DNA from: Chitinibacter sp. GC72
Lineage (GTDB): Bacteria; Pseudomonadota; Gammaproteobacteria; Burkholderiales; Chitinibacteraceae
DNA: 64,000 nucleotides
Assembly (NCBI RefSeq): GCF_009760905.1
Contig: NZ_VIRW01000005.1
Coordinates: 124,001 to 188,000 of the forward strand
Reading direction: 5' to 3'
Part shown: positions 1-8,444 of the stretch, one piece after another
Layout: every line of letters starts with the position of its first letter
Position numbering within the stretch: position 1 is the first letter of the stretch
Translations under genes and position numbers: made by a program
The notes under the pieces: model-generated
Seen by the model: only the letters and a program-made list of their open reading frames with translations
What the model was told of the DNA's origin: nothing
Databases searched by the model: none

Positions 1-902
1 TTGGAGAACTTGCTGATTGCGGCCTGGATTTCGGCAATGGCGCGTTCGATGTCTTCTTCGCTGATCGATGGCGTCGCGCTGGTGCCAAGCGCATCGACAT
101 GGGTACTGATCGTGTTCTGATCAAGCTTGACGGTCGAGACAAAGCTCGGGTCTTCTGCCATATCGGCTTCATGCCAGTTAATGGCCAGTGCGGTCAGATT
201 GTCACCAAATTTGCCGCCGCGCAATTCGGCTTTGTCGAGCAATTGGGGCACGGCAAACATCACCGGGAACGAGGTCAGAAAGTGGTTGATTTCATCATCG
301 GCCAAAGAGCCCCACAGCCCGTCAGTACAGAGCATCACACAATCGCCATCCTGCAGCATGACCCGTCCGCCGACATCAATATCCGGCATTAGCGTGCCGC
401 CCAGGCAATTGTAGATTTTATTTTTTTCCGCGTGGTGTAAGGCCTGCTCGGCGGTGATTACGCCGGATTCAACCAGCTTTTGCACCTTGGAGTGATCACG
501 CGTTTGCGCGATGGTTTTGCCGTTGCGGATCAGGTACAGGCGCGAATCGCCCACATGCGCCCAGTAGGCAATATCGTCCTGGATAATGCAGGCGACGACT
601 GTGGTGCGCGGCACTTCCAGCAAATGCTGTGCAATGGCGTAGTTGTAAATGGCTTCATGGCAATTGAGCAGCGCATCGGCCAGAAATTGCGCCGGGCTAT
701 GGATAATTGGCGCGGCTTTTTTTTGAAACTGATCGCTTAGCAGCTCCACCGTGATCTGTGCGGCGACTTCGCCGTGCAAATGCCCACCCATGCCGTCGGC
801 CACGACCAGTAGCAAGGCATCGCGGCTGTAGGAGTAACCCACGCGATCCTGATTGTATTCACGGCCACCCTTGCGGCTATCCTGAAAAACGGTAAATTTC
901 AT
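1..902 (-). CDS. PP2C-family protein serine/threonine phosphatase (3' end outside window)
   Basis: Metal-dependent (Mn/Mg) PP2C phosphatase that removes phosphate from Ser/Thr; presumably it reverses the kinase encoded just upstream. Read from the ATG at 902, the N-terminus carries NQDR (17-20), the metal-site motif DGMGG (36-40), GDSR (118-121), DGLWG (194-198) and GDN (233-235), the usual PP2C order. No signal peptide or membrane segment is seen, so it should be cytoplasmic. Its ATG overlaps the kinase stop codon (ATGA), which implies coupled translation. The reading frame is still open at base 1 after about 300 codons, longer than the usual 240-260, so a C-terminal extension is present. 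Family assignment is firm; the substrate is unknown. Confidence 0.9.
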   Translation of the reverse strand, partial: MKFTVFQDSRKGGREYNQDRVGYSYSRDALLLVVADGMGGHLHGEVAAQITVELLSDQFQKKAAPIIHSPAQFLADALLNCHEAIYNYAIAQHLLEVPRTTVVACIIQDDIAYWAHVGDSRLYLIRNGKTIAQTRDHSKVQKLVESGVITAEQALHHAEKNKIYNCLGGTLMPDIDVGGRVMLQDGDCVMLCTDGLWGSLADDEINHFLTSFPVMFAVPQLLDKAELRGGKFGDNLTALAINWHEADMAEDPSFVSTVKLDQNTISTHVDALGTSATPSISEEDIERAIAEIQAAISKFS

Positions 903-1867
903 TCTTCACCTTTGCGCTTGGGGCGGGTCATATCTTGCCATTTGCGTTTGATCGAATTGAGCAGATTGGATTTTTTATTCGGCGGCGAGCCCGGTTCAAG
1001 CAGGAGTTTCTGGATTTGCAACACGCTTTGCGGGCGCTGGGTTGGATCAACCGCGATGCATTGATGAATCAGATTGAGCAATTCGGGTGAATAGCGATCA
1101 GCGTACAGCGTTTCAAGGCGCTGAACTTTGTCTTCCTTTTCGCGCGAATCCGAGGCCTGCGGTGCCGTACCGGCAATGCAGGCAAACATCGACGCACCAA
1201 CGCCATAAATGTCGGTCCAAGGCCCTAATTGATCTTTGCGCCGATATTGTTCTGGTGCGGCAAAGCCGGGCGTATACATGGGCGTTAGTCGTGCGTGTTC
1301 GGTGCTGAGTGTCTGGCGGGCCGAACCAAAATCAAGCAGTACAGGTGAGCCATCTTTGCGGATATAAATATTGGCTGGCTTGATATCCAGGTGCAGCAGC
1401 TTGTTCAGGTGAACTTCACGCAGGCCGTTGAGCAGATTATAAAAAACGCTGCGGATCAGCTTTTCATCGACGCCTTCGCGCTCGTGGTTGAGCTGGATTT
1501 CTTTTTGCAAGGTACGCCCGCGCTCGTATTCCATCACCATATAGACGGTTTCGTTGGCACGGAAAAAATTCAGTACCCGTACAATATTCGGGTGCTGAAT
1601 CCGTGCCAGCGTTTTGCCTTCTTCAAAGAAACACTTCAGGCCATGGCGAAACAGTGCGATGTTTTCTTCGCTGGTGGCCTGCACGGCAACACCTTCTTTG
1701 CGCAGCGCAAGCGAATTGGGCAGATACTCCTTGATGGCGACCGGATAATCGTTCTCGTCGTGCGCCAAATAGACAATACTGAAGCCGCCAGCTGAGAGTA
1801 GCTTGGCAATCGTGTAATTTTGTAACTGGAATCCGCGCGAAAGCGGTTGATTGCTAGGGGTGGCCAT
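899..1867 (-). CDS. Hanks-type serine/threonine protein kinase
   Basis: Eukaryotic-like protein kinase of 322 aa. Visible motifs are the glycine loop SAGGFSIVY (25-33), the ATP-anchoring lysine in VAIKEY (K46), the catalytic loop HLDIKPAN (159-166, D161), DFG (179-181) and APE (204-206). The C-terminal 60 residues are basic and carry no transmembrane helix, PASTA or other sensor domain, so this is a soluble kinase. It has a non-RD-type catalytic loop (HLD rather than HRD). It overlaps the phosphatase gene by 4 bp, forming a kinase-phosphatase module, and is divergent from yicC. Function is inferred from motifs; targets are unknown. Confidence 0.93.
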   Translation of the reverse strand: MATPSNQPLSRGFQLQNYTIAKLLSAGGFSIVYLAHDENDYPVAIKEYLPNSLALRKEGVAVQATSEENIALFRHGLKCFFEEGKTLARIQHPNIVRVLNFFRANETVYMVMEYERGRTLQKEIQLNHEREGVDEKLIRSVFYNLLNGLREVHLNKLLHLDIKPANIYIRKDGSPVLLDFGSARQTLSTEHARLTPMYTPGFAAPEQYRRKDQLGPWTDIYGVGASMFACIAGTAPQASDSREKEDKVQRLETLYADRYSPELLNLIHQCIAVDPTQRPQSVLQIQKLLLEPGSPPNKKSNLLNSIKRKWQDMTRPKRKGEE

Positions 1868-1880
1868 GCGTGGCTTTCGT

Positions 1881-1886
1881 TATAAT
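1881..1886 (+). promoter_or_regulatory. Possible -10 box (TATAAT) for yicC
   Basis: A perfect TATAAT, preceded by TCGT, lies in the 85-bp space between the divergent kinase and yicC genes. It would give yicC a leader of about 60 nt. No good -35 hexamer sits 16-18 bp upstream, so the promoter call is tentative. Confidence 0.4.
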
Positions 1887-1952
1887 CGGAGTATCAGTGA
1901 ATTGTGTGTCGCGACTTGGCAATTGTAAAGCGGCTTCTTACAAAGGATTTAT

Positions 1953-2819
1953 ATGATTTATAGCATGACTGGTTACGCCAGTAGTCAACGCGAATTGTCG
2001 CATGGTGTTCTGGCCGTTGAGTTGCGCGCGGTCAACCATCGTTTTCTGGATCTAACCCTGCGTTTACCAGAGGATTTTCGCGCGCTCGAAGGCGCGATTC
2101 GTGAAAAGCTCACCGGTCGTCTCAACCGTGGCAAGCTTGAATGTCGTGTCAGTTTCAATGCCCGAGAAGGGGCCGCAACCCAGTTGCGCCTAAACAACGC
2201 TTTGGTCGCCGAGCTGCTGCGGCTGGCCGATCAGGTGAAGGAGCATCAACTGCAGGCGGGTGATCTGCGCATGGGTGAAATTCTGCGCTGGCCTGGCGTG
2301 ATCGAGTCAGACGCCTTGCCCACTGACATTTTGCAGAGTACGGCACTGGAGATTCTGGACGCCGCACTGGATGAGTTTCTCGCTTCCCGCGCCCGCGAAG
2401 GCGCCAAGCTGGGCGAAATCCTGCTGGCTCGCGCTGATGAAATGGAGCACATTCTGCTCGAGATCAAACCGCGCCTGCCGCAAATCATCGACGAGTACGA
2501 GACAAAATTAAAACAGCGCTTTATTGATGCGATTGGCACTGCCGATGATGATCGCATTCGTCAGGAGCTGGTGCTGTTTGCGCAAAAAATCGACGTACAG
2601 GAAGAAGTGGATCGCCTGCACACCCATATTGCCGAACTGCGCCGGATTGTGAAAACTGGCGGCAACGCGGGCAAACGCCTCGATTTCCTGATGCAGGAAC
2701 TCAACCGTGAAGCCAATACCTTTGGCTCCAAATCCGTTTCGGTGGACACCACGAAAGTGGCGATGGCACTCAAAGTGCTGATTGAGCAGATGCGCGAGCA
2801 AATCCAGAATATCGAGTGA
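1953..2819 (+). CDS. yicC: YicC family endoribonuclease
   Basis: YicC/YloC-family protein of 288 aa, full length for the family. The N-terminus MIYSMTGYAS and the glycine-containing C-terminal stretch with KRLDFLMQELNREANTF (about 233-249) are diagnostic. Members act as metal-dependent endoribonucleases; in E. coli YicC contributes to small-RNA turnover. Start ATG at 1953 follows an AAAGGA ribosome site. In many relatives gmk follows yicC; here the next gene is an unrelated envelope protein, so the usual pairing is broken. Confidence 0.95.
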   Translation: MIYSMTGYASSQRELSHGVLAVELRAVNHRFLDLTLRLPEDFRALEGAIREKLTGRLNRGKLECRVSFNAREGAATQLRLNNALVAELLRLADQVKEHQLQAGDLRMGEILRWPGVIESDALPTDILQSTALEILDAALDEFLASRAREGAKLGEILLARADEMEHILLEIKPRLPQIIDEYETKLKQRFIDAIGTADDDRIRQELVLFAQKIDVQEEVDRLHTHIAELRRIVKTGGNAGKRLDFLMQELNREANTFGSKSVSVDTTKVAMALKVLIEQMREQIQNIE

Positions 2820-2945
2820 TGTATCCATGCCGATTCGGTCTGATGCCAAAGTGTACTAATTGAATCATTCCCTGTTTGGGTGGAATCATGTGTGGCGCGA
2901 TCGCATTTTAGCGGCTGCATACAGCAGATGCATTTTTGTTTTGAA

Positions 2946-2993
2946 GGGTATTGTCTGCTAGGGCTTATTATATATAGTTTATGTGGATATACC
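2946..2993. repeat. 50-bp palindromic intergenic element, copy 1
   Basis: Starts GGGTATTGTCTGCTAG and ends GGATATACC, matching the ends of the family found across the window (best copies at 8444 and 54377). It is one of the more decayed copies. It lies in the 300-bp gap between yicC and the Tim44-like gene, which otherwise shows only AT-rich sequence before the next ribosome site. Confidence 0.6.
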
Positions 2994-3121
2994 TGTGTAT
3001 AACCATGTGTTTTCCGCAATAAATATATGCCCAGCGCTTGAACTTGTGGGCCTTTGGCCGCACTAATGGCACATTGAGCAGAAAAACCGCAGAAAACCGA
3101 TTTCTACAGGAAGGAAAATTT

Positions 3122-4051
3122 ATGGCCCGTTTCAGTCAAACCTTGATGGTGGTGCTGATGAGCACGACTTTGTTCACTAGTCATATTGCAGAAGCCAAGC
3201 GTGTTGGCGGCGGCCGCTCTGCAGGTATGCAGCGTCAGGCTCAACCGGCACCGCAGCGTCAGGCTCAGCCGCAGCAGCCTGCGCCAATGGCACCGGTTCC
3301 TGTACAGCAGAAGAAAAGCAGCAGCGGCATGATGGGCGGTATTCTGGGTGGTCTGGCTGTTGGCGGCTTGCTCGGTTATATGATGGGCAATAATGCCTCT
3401 GGTGCAGCCGAGGGCGATAGTGGTATCCCTTGGGGTACTTTGCTGTTGCTGGGCGTATTGACCGCCGGTGGCGTGATGCTGATGCGTCGTCGCAATAGCA
3501 AACCAGCTGCTCAGGCGCATGCCTATGCTGGCGTGCCAGCGATGAATCCGGCTAATCCGCAGCCTGCTCATCAGCCAAGTTACCAGCCACAGGCGTTTCA
3601 ATCTGCGCCAAATGATCTGAGTGGTGGTTTCCGTATTGGGCAGGGGGCTGGTGGTGCGTATACTGCGCCAGCTACGCCAATTACCCGTTTGCCAGATGGG
3701 ACTGAAGCTGCGGCTTTCCTGCGCCAGGCTCGTGCCAGCTTCCTGCATATTCAGGCTTTGAATTCGCCTGATCAGGCCGAAGAAATCCGCCGCTATATGA
3801 CGCCCGATCTGTTCGAGCAGCTCAAGCAGGATATTGGTGGCAATCATGACGTGGCCGAATTCCCTGAGTTGAATCTGCAAATCATCGAGGCCGTCGACGA
3901 AGGTGGCCGTATGGTGGCCAGTGTTGAATTTAGCGGTCGGGTTAGCGAAAGCCTGAACGCGCCGGCGGTGCCATTCAAGGAAATGTGGCACTTTGTTCGC
4001 CCGATGAGCGGCGATCCACGTTGGTTGCTGGCGGGTATCCAACAACTGTAA
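3122..4051 (+). CDS. Tim44-like domain envelope protein
   Basis: Protein of 309 aa starting at ATG 3122, which has an AGGAAGG site 7 nt upstream; an upstream in-frame start lacks one. An N-terminal signal (about 1-24, ending HIAEA) is followed by a Gln/Pro-rich stretch (about 36-62), a glycine-rich hydrophobic segment (GGILGGLAVGGLLGYMMG), and a second membrane helix ending in the stop-transfer RRR. The last about 125 residues resemble the Tim44-like lipid-binding fold. Bacterial members are common in proteobacteria and of unknown role. A membrane-anchored protein with its C-terminal domain on the inner face is likely. Confidence 0.8.
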   Translation: MARFSQTLMVVLMSTTLFTSHIAEAKRVGGGRSAGMQRQAQPAPQRQAQPQQPAPMAPVPVQQKKSSSGMMGGILGGLAVGGLLGYMMGNNASGAAEGDSGIPWGTLLLLGVLTAGGVMLMRRRNSKPAAQAHAYAGVPAMNPANPQPAHQPSYQPQAFQSAPNDLSGGFRIGQGAGGAYTAPATPITRLPDGTEAAAFLRQARASFLHIQALNSPDQAEEIRRYMTPDLFEQLKQDIGGNHDVAEFPELNLQIIEAVDEGGRMVASVEFSGRVSESLNAPAVPFKEMWHFVRPMSGDPRWLLAGIQQL

Positions 4052-4073
4052 GTCTTTAGCTGTCGCAAATAGT

Positions 4074-4111
4074 AAAAGCCCGTTAGGTTGTTGCGACTTA
4101 ACGGGCTTTTT
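4074..4111. terminator. Bidirectional intrinsic terminator after the Tim44-like gene
   Basis: AAAAGCCCGTTA pairs perfectly with TAACGGGCTTTT around a 13-nt loop and is followed by T residues. The A-tract on the other side would also allow termination on the minus strand. Confidence 0.85.
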
Positions 4112-4152
4112 GTCTTACAATTTACCTTGATTTTCTGCTTGAAGGTGTGCAT

Positions 4153-4536
4153 GTGAAAGCACTCAAAACATTGCTGCTAATGCTGCCGCTGACTTTGGCC
4201 CTGAGCGCATGTGATCAGCTGCTCGAAGCGGTGAATAAACCCAAGGCCAACGGCAAGGCGATTGGTGCTGCGTGTCGGCACAGTGGCCGCTCGCTCGAAG
4301 ATTGCTATCGCCGCAACGCCAAGGTGGCCAAGTCGGATATTTTTGCTGGCTGGAAAGAAATGAACGAGTACATGCAAAGCAAAAAAATCGATATCGTGCC
4401 GCCACCGCCGGATGTGACCACGGGGCAGCTCTCACCGATGGAGGCTGCTGCTGAAGATCATGCTGCGCAGGCCGGGTCGGAAACCGCTTCGGCGGCCAGC
4501 GCTGTGACGCAAAAAACGCAGGGTAAACCCCATTAA
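4153..4536 (+). CDS. Small putative lipoprotein
   Basis: Predicted lipoprotein of 127 aa with no recognised family. Starting from GTG 4153 (AAGG 7 nt upstream) gives MKALKTLLLMLPLTLALSAC, a type II signal with lipobox LSAC and C20 as the lipidated residue. A GTG two codons earlier is the alternative. The mature part contains two Cys residues (ACRHSGRSLEDC), a PPPP stretch and an Ala-rich tail. It stops 9 bp before the first Crp/Fnr gene and probably shares a transcript with it. Confidence 0.7.
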   Translation: MKALKTLLLMLPLTLALSACDQLLEAVNKPKANGKAIGAACRHSGRSLEDCYRRNAKVAKSDIFAGWKEMNEYMQSKKIDIVPPPPDVTTGQLSPMEAAAEDHAAQAGSETASAASAVTQKTQGKPH

Positions 4537-4545
4537 GGAGGCTTA

Positions 4546-5205
4546 ATGACATTTAAATCGGTGCTGTCGAATGTTGAGCTGTTTGCCTCTTTGTCAGATA
4601 GCGATCTGCACGATCTGGAAGCAGTAGCAACACCACGACATTATTCGAAAGGGATGCTGATCTTTAACGAAGGCGAGCCGGTCGAGCAATTGCTGGTGCT
4701 GGTGGAAGGGCGCTTGCGCATTTTTCACAGCAACGATGCCGGACGCCAGTTTGTGTACGGTGTGGTTGAGCCTGGCGTGTCGTTTGGCGAGCTTTCGCTG
4801 CTGTGCGATGAAGTCAGGGCGGTGTGTGCTGAAGCCGATGAAGATTGTGTATTTCTGTCGATCTCCCGGCAGAGTTTTTTTGCTCTGCTCGACACTCATC
4901 CGCAAATCAAGGATGCCATGCTGCGCAACGCCGCCATGATTATTCGTCGTCTGACGCGGGCGGTGAGCGATCTGGCACTCAAAGATGTGTACGGGCGAAT
5001 CCGCAATGTGTTTGAGGCGATGGCGGTACAAACCGACGAAGGCCTGCTGATTGATGATTTGCTAACGCAGCAGGATCTGGCCGACCGGGTGGGTGCTTCG
5101 CGTGAAATGATTGCCAAGGTAATGAAAGAACTGGTCGCTGGCGGTTATGTGGAAACCGGGCGCAGACGGATTCTGATCCTGAAAAAACTGCCCGAACATT
5201 TCTAG
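4546..5205 (+). CDS. Crp/Fnr-family transcriptional regulator (first of a tandem pair)
   Basis: Regulator of 219 aa with an N-terminal cyclic-nucleotide-binding barrel (about 10-125) and a C-terminal winged helix (about 150-215). The recognition region TQQDLADRVGASREMIAKV resembles the Crp helix-turn-helix. The phosphate-binding cassette reads FGELSLLCDEVRAVCAEA: the Arg is present but the usual small residue after it is altered. The N-terminal cysteine cluster of FNR is missing, so an Fe-S oxygen sensor is unlikely. GGAGG lies 6 nt before the ATG. The ligand is unknown. Confidence 0.9.
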   Translation: MTFKSVLSNVELFASLSDSDLHDLEAVATPRHYSKGMLIFNEGEPVEQLLVLVEGRLRIFHSNDAGRQFVYGVVEPGVSFGELSLLCDEVRAVCAEADEDCVFLSISRQSFFALLDTHPQIKDAMLRNAAMIIRRLTRAVSDLALKDVYGRIRNVFEAMAVQTDEGLLIDDLLTQQDLADRVGASREMIAKVMKELVAGGYVETGRRRILILKKLPEHF

Positions 5206-5281
5206 GGCCTGTTAAGACGGCCATCAAGCTGTTGTCAAACCCTGCAAATTGGAATTTTTGAATCGAGAAAAGGTGTTGCAT

Positions 5282-5935
5282 ATGTTGGAAATTTTAAAAG
5301 CTATCCCCTTGTTGCAAGGTTTTCCGGACGATCAGCTCGAGTACATCCTGACTACGGGCTTGAAGCGCTCGATGCCTAAGGGCACTTTCCTCTTTCGTGA
5401 GGGCGATCCGGCTGAGTCGATGTATGTGCTGATTGAAGGCCGTGCCCGTTGCTTTGCTAGCGACAATCAAGGCAAAGAGTTTGTGTTTATGGTGGTAGAG
5501 CCGGGCGATGCTCTCGGTGAGATTTCGCTAATAGATAATGAGCCACGCGGTTGGTCGTGCCAGTGTGAGGAAGATTCAACCTTCCTGATGTTCTCCAAGC
5601 AGGAATTTTGCGAGGCGATGGACAGAGAGCCGCACGTGAAAGATCTGGTGGTGCAAAATCTGGCTGCCATGGTGCGTCATTTATCGACTACGATGAAAAA
5701 TCTGGCTTTGCTCGATGTGTATGGCCGTGTGCGTGCGCTGTTTGAATCGATGCTAATCAATGAAAACGGCGTGGAAATGGTTAGCCAGCCGCTGACGCAG
5801 CAGGCCATCGCCGACCGGGTCGGCTCGTCGCGCGAAATGATTGCGCGCATTTTGAAAGAGTTGGTGTTTGGCGGCTATATCCGCCTGGAAAACAAGCGCA
5901 TCATCATTGTGCAGAAATTGCCAGAGCGTTTCTGA
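5282..5935 (+). CDS. Crp/Fnr-family transcriptional regulator (second of a tandem pair)
   Basis: Regulator of 217 aa, a paralogue of the gene just upstream with the same layout: cNMP-type barrel, long dimerisation helix, then HTH with TQQAIADRVGSSREMIARI. Start ATG 5282 has AAAAGG 8 nt upstream; an in-frame TTG at 5249 has none. Its cassette FGEISL is changed to LGEISLIDNEPRGWSCQC, so ligand binding probably differs from its neighbour. The two genes are 76 bp apart on the same strand. Ligand and targets are unknown. Confidence 0.9.
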   Translation: MLEILKAIPLLQGFPDDQLEYILTTGLKRSMPKGTFLFREGDPAESMYVLIEGRARCFASDNQGKEFVFMVVEPGDALGEISLIDNEPRGWSCQCEEDSTFLMFSKQEFCEAMDREPHVKDLVVQNLAAMVRHLSTTMKNLALLDVYGRVRALFESMLINENGVEMVSQPLTQQAIADRVGSSREMIARILKELVFGGYIRLENKRIIIVQKLPERF

Positions 5936-5975
5936 TCATTTGAATTTTTCTGATGCGCTTCTCGAAGCAGAATGT

Positions 5976-6002
5976 AAAAAAGCGGCGTAAGCCGCTTTTT
6001 TT
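5976..6002. terminator. Bidirectional terminator between the crp-like pair and lptM
   Basis: AAAAAAGCGGC pairs with GCCGCTTTTTT around a 4-5 nt loop. It can serve both converging units: the Crp/Fnr pair on plus and lptM on minus. Confidence 0.85.
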
Positions 6003-6018
6003 ATGGCGCCGCCGCAGA

Positions 6019-6186
6019 CTATTTTATCGCAGTAGAATCCACGGCTGCAGAGCTGGCCATTGATGCCGTGCTGCTCGCCGGCTTGGGCGAATCGCTCGCC
6101 GGAGTTTGGGGCAGGTAGAGCGGGCCTTTGAAACCGCAGGCGGTCAGCAGGCTGGCCACACAGATAAATACAATCAGCGCACGCAT
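6019..6186 (-). CDS. lptM: LptM-like LPS translocon maturation lipoprotein
   Basis: Lipoprotein of 55 aa. From the ATG at 6186 it reads MRALIVFICVASLLTAC (C17 lipidated) followed at once by GFKGPLYLP, the short conserved patch of LptM/YifL, which assists disulfide maturation and assembly of the LptDE outer-membrane LPS translocon. The rest is Ser/Ala/Pro-rich and low in complexity. The gene is divergent from cyaY, as in many proteobacteria, but lysA, which usually follows, is absent: a terminator comes directly after the stop. Upstream in-frame starts would spoil the signal peptide. Confidence 0.85.
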   Translation of the reverse strand: MRALIVFICVASLLTACGFKGPLYLPQTPASDSPKPASSTASMASSAAVDSTAIK

Positions 6187-6236
6187 AATTAAGCAAGTAA
6201 TGGCAAAATTGCAGTTTAACATGGCAAGGCCAAATC

Positions 6237-6557
6237 ATGACGGAATCGGAATTCTTGACCGCAAGCGACGCAATCTTTGCGCACATTGAAAACGCGCTTG
6301 ACGAGGTCGCCTTTGATGTCGATCCTTTGCGTGCGGGCAATGTGCTGGAAATCGAATTTGAAGATGGCAGCAAGGTGATTGTGAATCGCCATACGCCCAA
6401 TCAGGAATTGTGGATCGCAGCCAAATCGGGCGGCTATCACTATCGCCTGCTTGATGGTGCATGGATCAATACGCGGGGAACTGGCGAATTTTTTGCTGAT
6501 CTGTCTGCGGCCATTGCTGCGCACGCCAAAGCGCCGTTTGTGCTTGCCCAGCCCTGA
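6237..6557 (+). CDS. cyaY: CyaY, bacterial frataxin
   Basis: Frataxin-like iron-binding protein of 106 aa that modulates Fe-S cluster assembly on IscS/IscU in the cytoplasm. Full length. The acidic first helix (about 11-30, rich in Asp/Glu), the GNVLEIEFEDGSKVIVN strand pair and the NQELWIAAKSGGYHY segment are characteristic. It lies 50 bp from divergent lptM. Its stop codon overlaps the next start (TGATG), implying a two-gene unit with the membrane protein downstream. Confidence 0.95.
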   Translation: MTESEFLTASDAIFAHIENALDEVAFDVDPLRAGNVLEIEFEDGSKVIVNRHTPNQELWIAAKSGGYHYRLLDGAWINTRGTGEFFADLSAAIAAHAKAPFVLAQP

Positions 6558-6964
6558 TGCAAACGCTGGTCTGGCTGGCAGGCCTGTGGCTGTCGGCCTT
6601 TACTTCCGCAACCATTTTGCCGGGCCAATCCGAGGCGGTGTTTGCGGCAGCGCTGCATTTTCAGCCGCAGCTGTGGCTGGCCGCATGGATTGCCGTGTCG
6701 CTGGGCAATATTCTGGGTGGCATGCTCACGATATGGTTGGGGCGTCAATTGCCGGTCGCGCCGGCGTCATCGCGCTGGGCGAGCTGGCAGCGCTGGGCCA
6801 CCCGATTCGGCCCCGCGTCACTGCTGCTCTCCTGGGTGCCGCTTGCTGGCGATCTCTTGTGCGCACTGGCGGGGTGGCTGCGTTGGCCCTGGCCCATGGT
6901 CTTGGTGTATCTGGCACTTGGTAAAATTGCCCGTTACGGGGTAATAGTCTGGCTGTTAATCTAG
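6557..6964 (+). CDS. YqaA-like small membrane protein (DedA/SNARE-associated superfamily)
   Basis: Polytopic membrane protein of 135 aa with about four helices. The motif SEAVFAAALHFQP followed by SLGNILGGMLTIWLGR matches the YqaA family, which is related to DedA flippases. The GxxLGN loop is present. The function of this short family is unproven; a transporter role is an inference from the DedA relation. The start overlaps the cyaY stop by one base. Confidence 0.8.
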   Translation: MQTLVWLAGLWLSAFTSATILPGQSEAVFAAALHFQPQLWLAAWIAVSLGNILGGMLTIWLGRQLPVAPASSRWASWQRWATRFGPASLLLSWVPLAGDLLCALAGWLRWPWPMVLVYLALGKIARYGVIVWLLI

Positions 6965-7001
6965 ATATACTCTTTGTGCTTATACTTGGTGGGGGTATGG
7001 T

Positions 7002-8444
7002 TTGAAGCTAACAATCATGGCGGCCGCGCTGGCGCTGGTGCTGGCGATGCCGGTGACTTATGCCGAAAAATTGCCCGATTTGGGCGATGTATCGCAGCAA
7101 GGCTTGAGCAAGCAGCAAGAGCGCGAGATTGGCGAGTCGGCCATGCGGCATATCCGGCGCAGTGGCGATCTGGTTGAAGACCCGGAAATCCTGGCTTTTC
7201 TCGCCACGATGGGCAATCGCCTGACCGAGGCCGCCGAGGTGAGCGAGCCGCAGTTCACTTTTTTCCCCATGCTCAATGCCAGTATCAATGCCTTTGCCAT
7301 TCCTGGCGGTTTTGTCGGCGTGCATACCGGCTTGATTGTGCAGGCCAGACATGAATCGGAAGTCGCCAGCGTGCTGTCGCACGAAATTGCCCATGTGACG
7401 CAAAACCATATTGCCCGCTTGATGGAAGGCATGAAAGGCAGCCCGTGGCTGAGCCTGGCGGGGATTGCTGCCGCGCTGGTGGCCAGCAGCTTGGGCCGGG
7501 GCGATGCGGCTGCGGCGGCCATTAGTGCGACGATGGGCGTTTCGGTGCAGCGCCAGTTGGATTTTACCTACTCGTTCGAGCAGGAGGCGGATCGCATCGG
7601 CATGCAGACCTTGCAAAAGTCAGGCTATGACCCTGCCGCCATGGCGACGTTTTTTGAGCGCTTACAAACGCATAACCGGCTGGTGGAAAATAATGCGCCG
7701 GAGTTTTTGCGTACGCACCCAGTCACGATGAAGCGGATTGCCGACGCGCAAAGCCGCTTGGGGCAAACAGGCTATCGCCAGGTGCCCGATTCGCCCGAGT
7801 TTTTGTTTGTACGCGAAAAATGCCGCACCTTGCAGATGGGCGGCAGAGAGGCCATCGGCTACTACCAGAAGACGCTGGCCGAAAAACGCTACGCCGACGA
7901 AGCCGCACAGCGCTACGGGCTGGCTTTGGCGTTATTTCAAAACCGCGATTACGATCAGGCCTGGCAGGCTTTGCAGCAAGCCAAGGCCATTTTTGCTGGC
8001 GGGAAAAAATCGTACCCGGCGCTGGAATATCTGGCAGGGAATATCCGTCTGGCGCAAGGTGAGCATGCGGCGGCGGTCAGGATTCTGAACGAGGCGAGTT
8101 TGCGTTATCCGGCCAGCCGCGCCTTGCTTTACGGCTTGATTGACGCGCAAATTGCGGCGGGCATGTACGCGCAGGCACGCAGCGAGCTGGATGATGCGCT
8201 GGCCATTTATGCCAGCGATGCGCAGCTCTACCAGCGTGCTGCCAAGCTCTACGCCCGGCAAGGCAAGCTGACGCAGCAATATCAGATGCAGGGTGAATAT
8301 TATTTGCGCCTGAAGGAATATACCTCGGCACTGGAGCAGTTCAATCTGGCGCTTCGCCAGCCCCAGGTGGATTTTTACCTGCAATCGGGTATAGAGGCGC
8401 GCATTCGGGAAATCGAAGCCATCGCGCCGGAAATCAAGCCCTAG
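7002..8444 (+). CDS. bepA: M48-family periplasmic metalloprotease/chaperone with TPRs (BepA-like)
   Basis: Periplasmic zinc peptidase of 480 aa. A signal peptide (about 1-21, ending TYA) precedes the M48 domain with HEIAH (127-131) and the third-ligand motif EQEAD (193-197). A hydrophobic lid segment lies at about 150-175 and TPR-type helices fill 300-470. This is the layout of BepA/YfgC, which degrades or rescues stalled outer-membrane proteins such as LptD, a role that fits lptM nearby. The start is a TTG with GGGGG 7 nt upstream; ATG 7017 would shorten the signal. The stop codon abuts a palindromic element. Confidence 0.88.
   Translation: MKLTIMAAALALVLAMPVTYAEKLPDLGDVSQQGLSKQQEREIGESAMRHIRRSGDLVEDPEILAFLATMGNRLTEAAEVSEPQFTFFPMLNASINAFAIPGGFVGVHTGLIVQARHESEVASVLSHEIAHVTQNHIARLMEGMKGSPWLSLAGIAAALVASSLGRGDAAAAAISATMGVSVQRQLDFTYSFEQEADRIGMQTLQKSGYDPAAMATFFERLQTHNRLVENNAPEFLRTHPVTMKRIADAQSRLGQTGYRQVPDSPEFLFVREKCRTLQMGGREAIGYYQKTLAEKRYADEAAQRYGLALALFQNRDYDQAWQALQQAKAIFAGGKKSYPALEYLAGNIRLAQGEHAAAVRILNEASLRYPASRALLYGLIDAQIAAGMYAQARSELDDALAIYASDAQLYQRAAKLYARQGKLTQQYQMQGEYYLRLKEYTSALEQFNLALRQPQVDFYLQSGIEARIREIEAIAPEIKP

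Noticed and set aside
3104-4045. 313-aa minus-strand open frame opposite the Tim44-like gene
   Set aside because: The plus-strand gene has a signal peptide, ribosome site and domain match; the antisense frame has none.
6964-7001. GGGGGTATGG before the M48 gene as another 50-bp element
   Set aside because: Only part of one arm matches and the order of blocks is wrong; it more likely holds the ribosome site.
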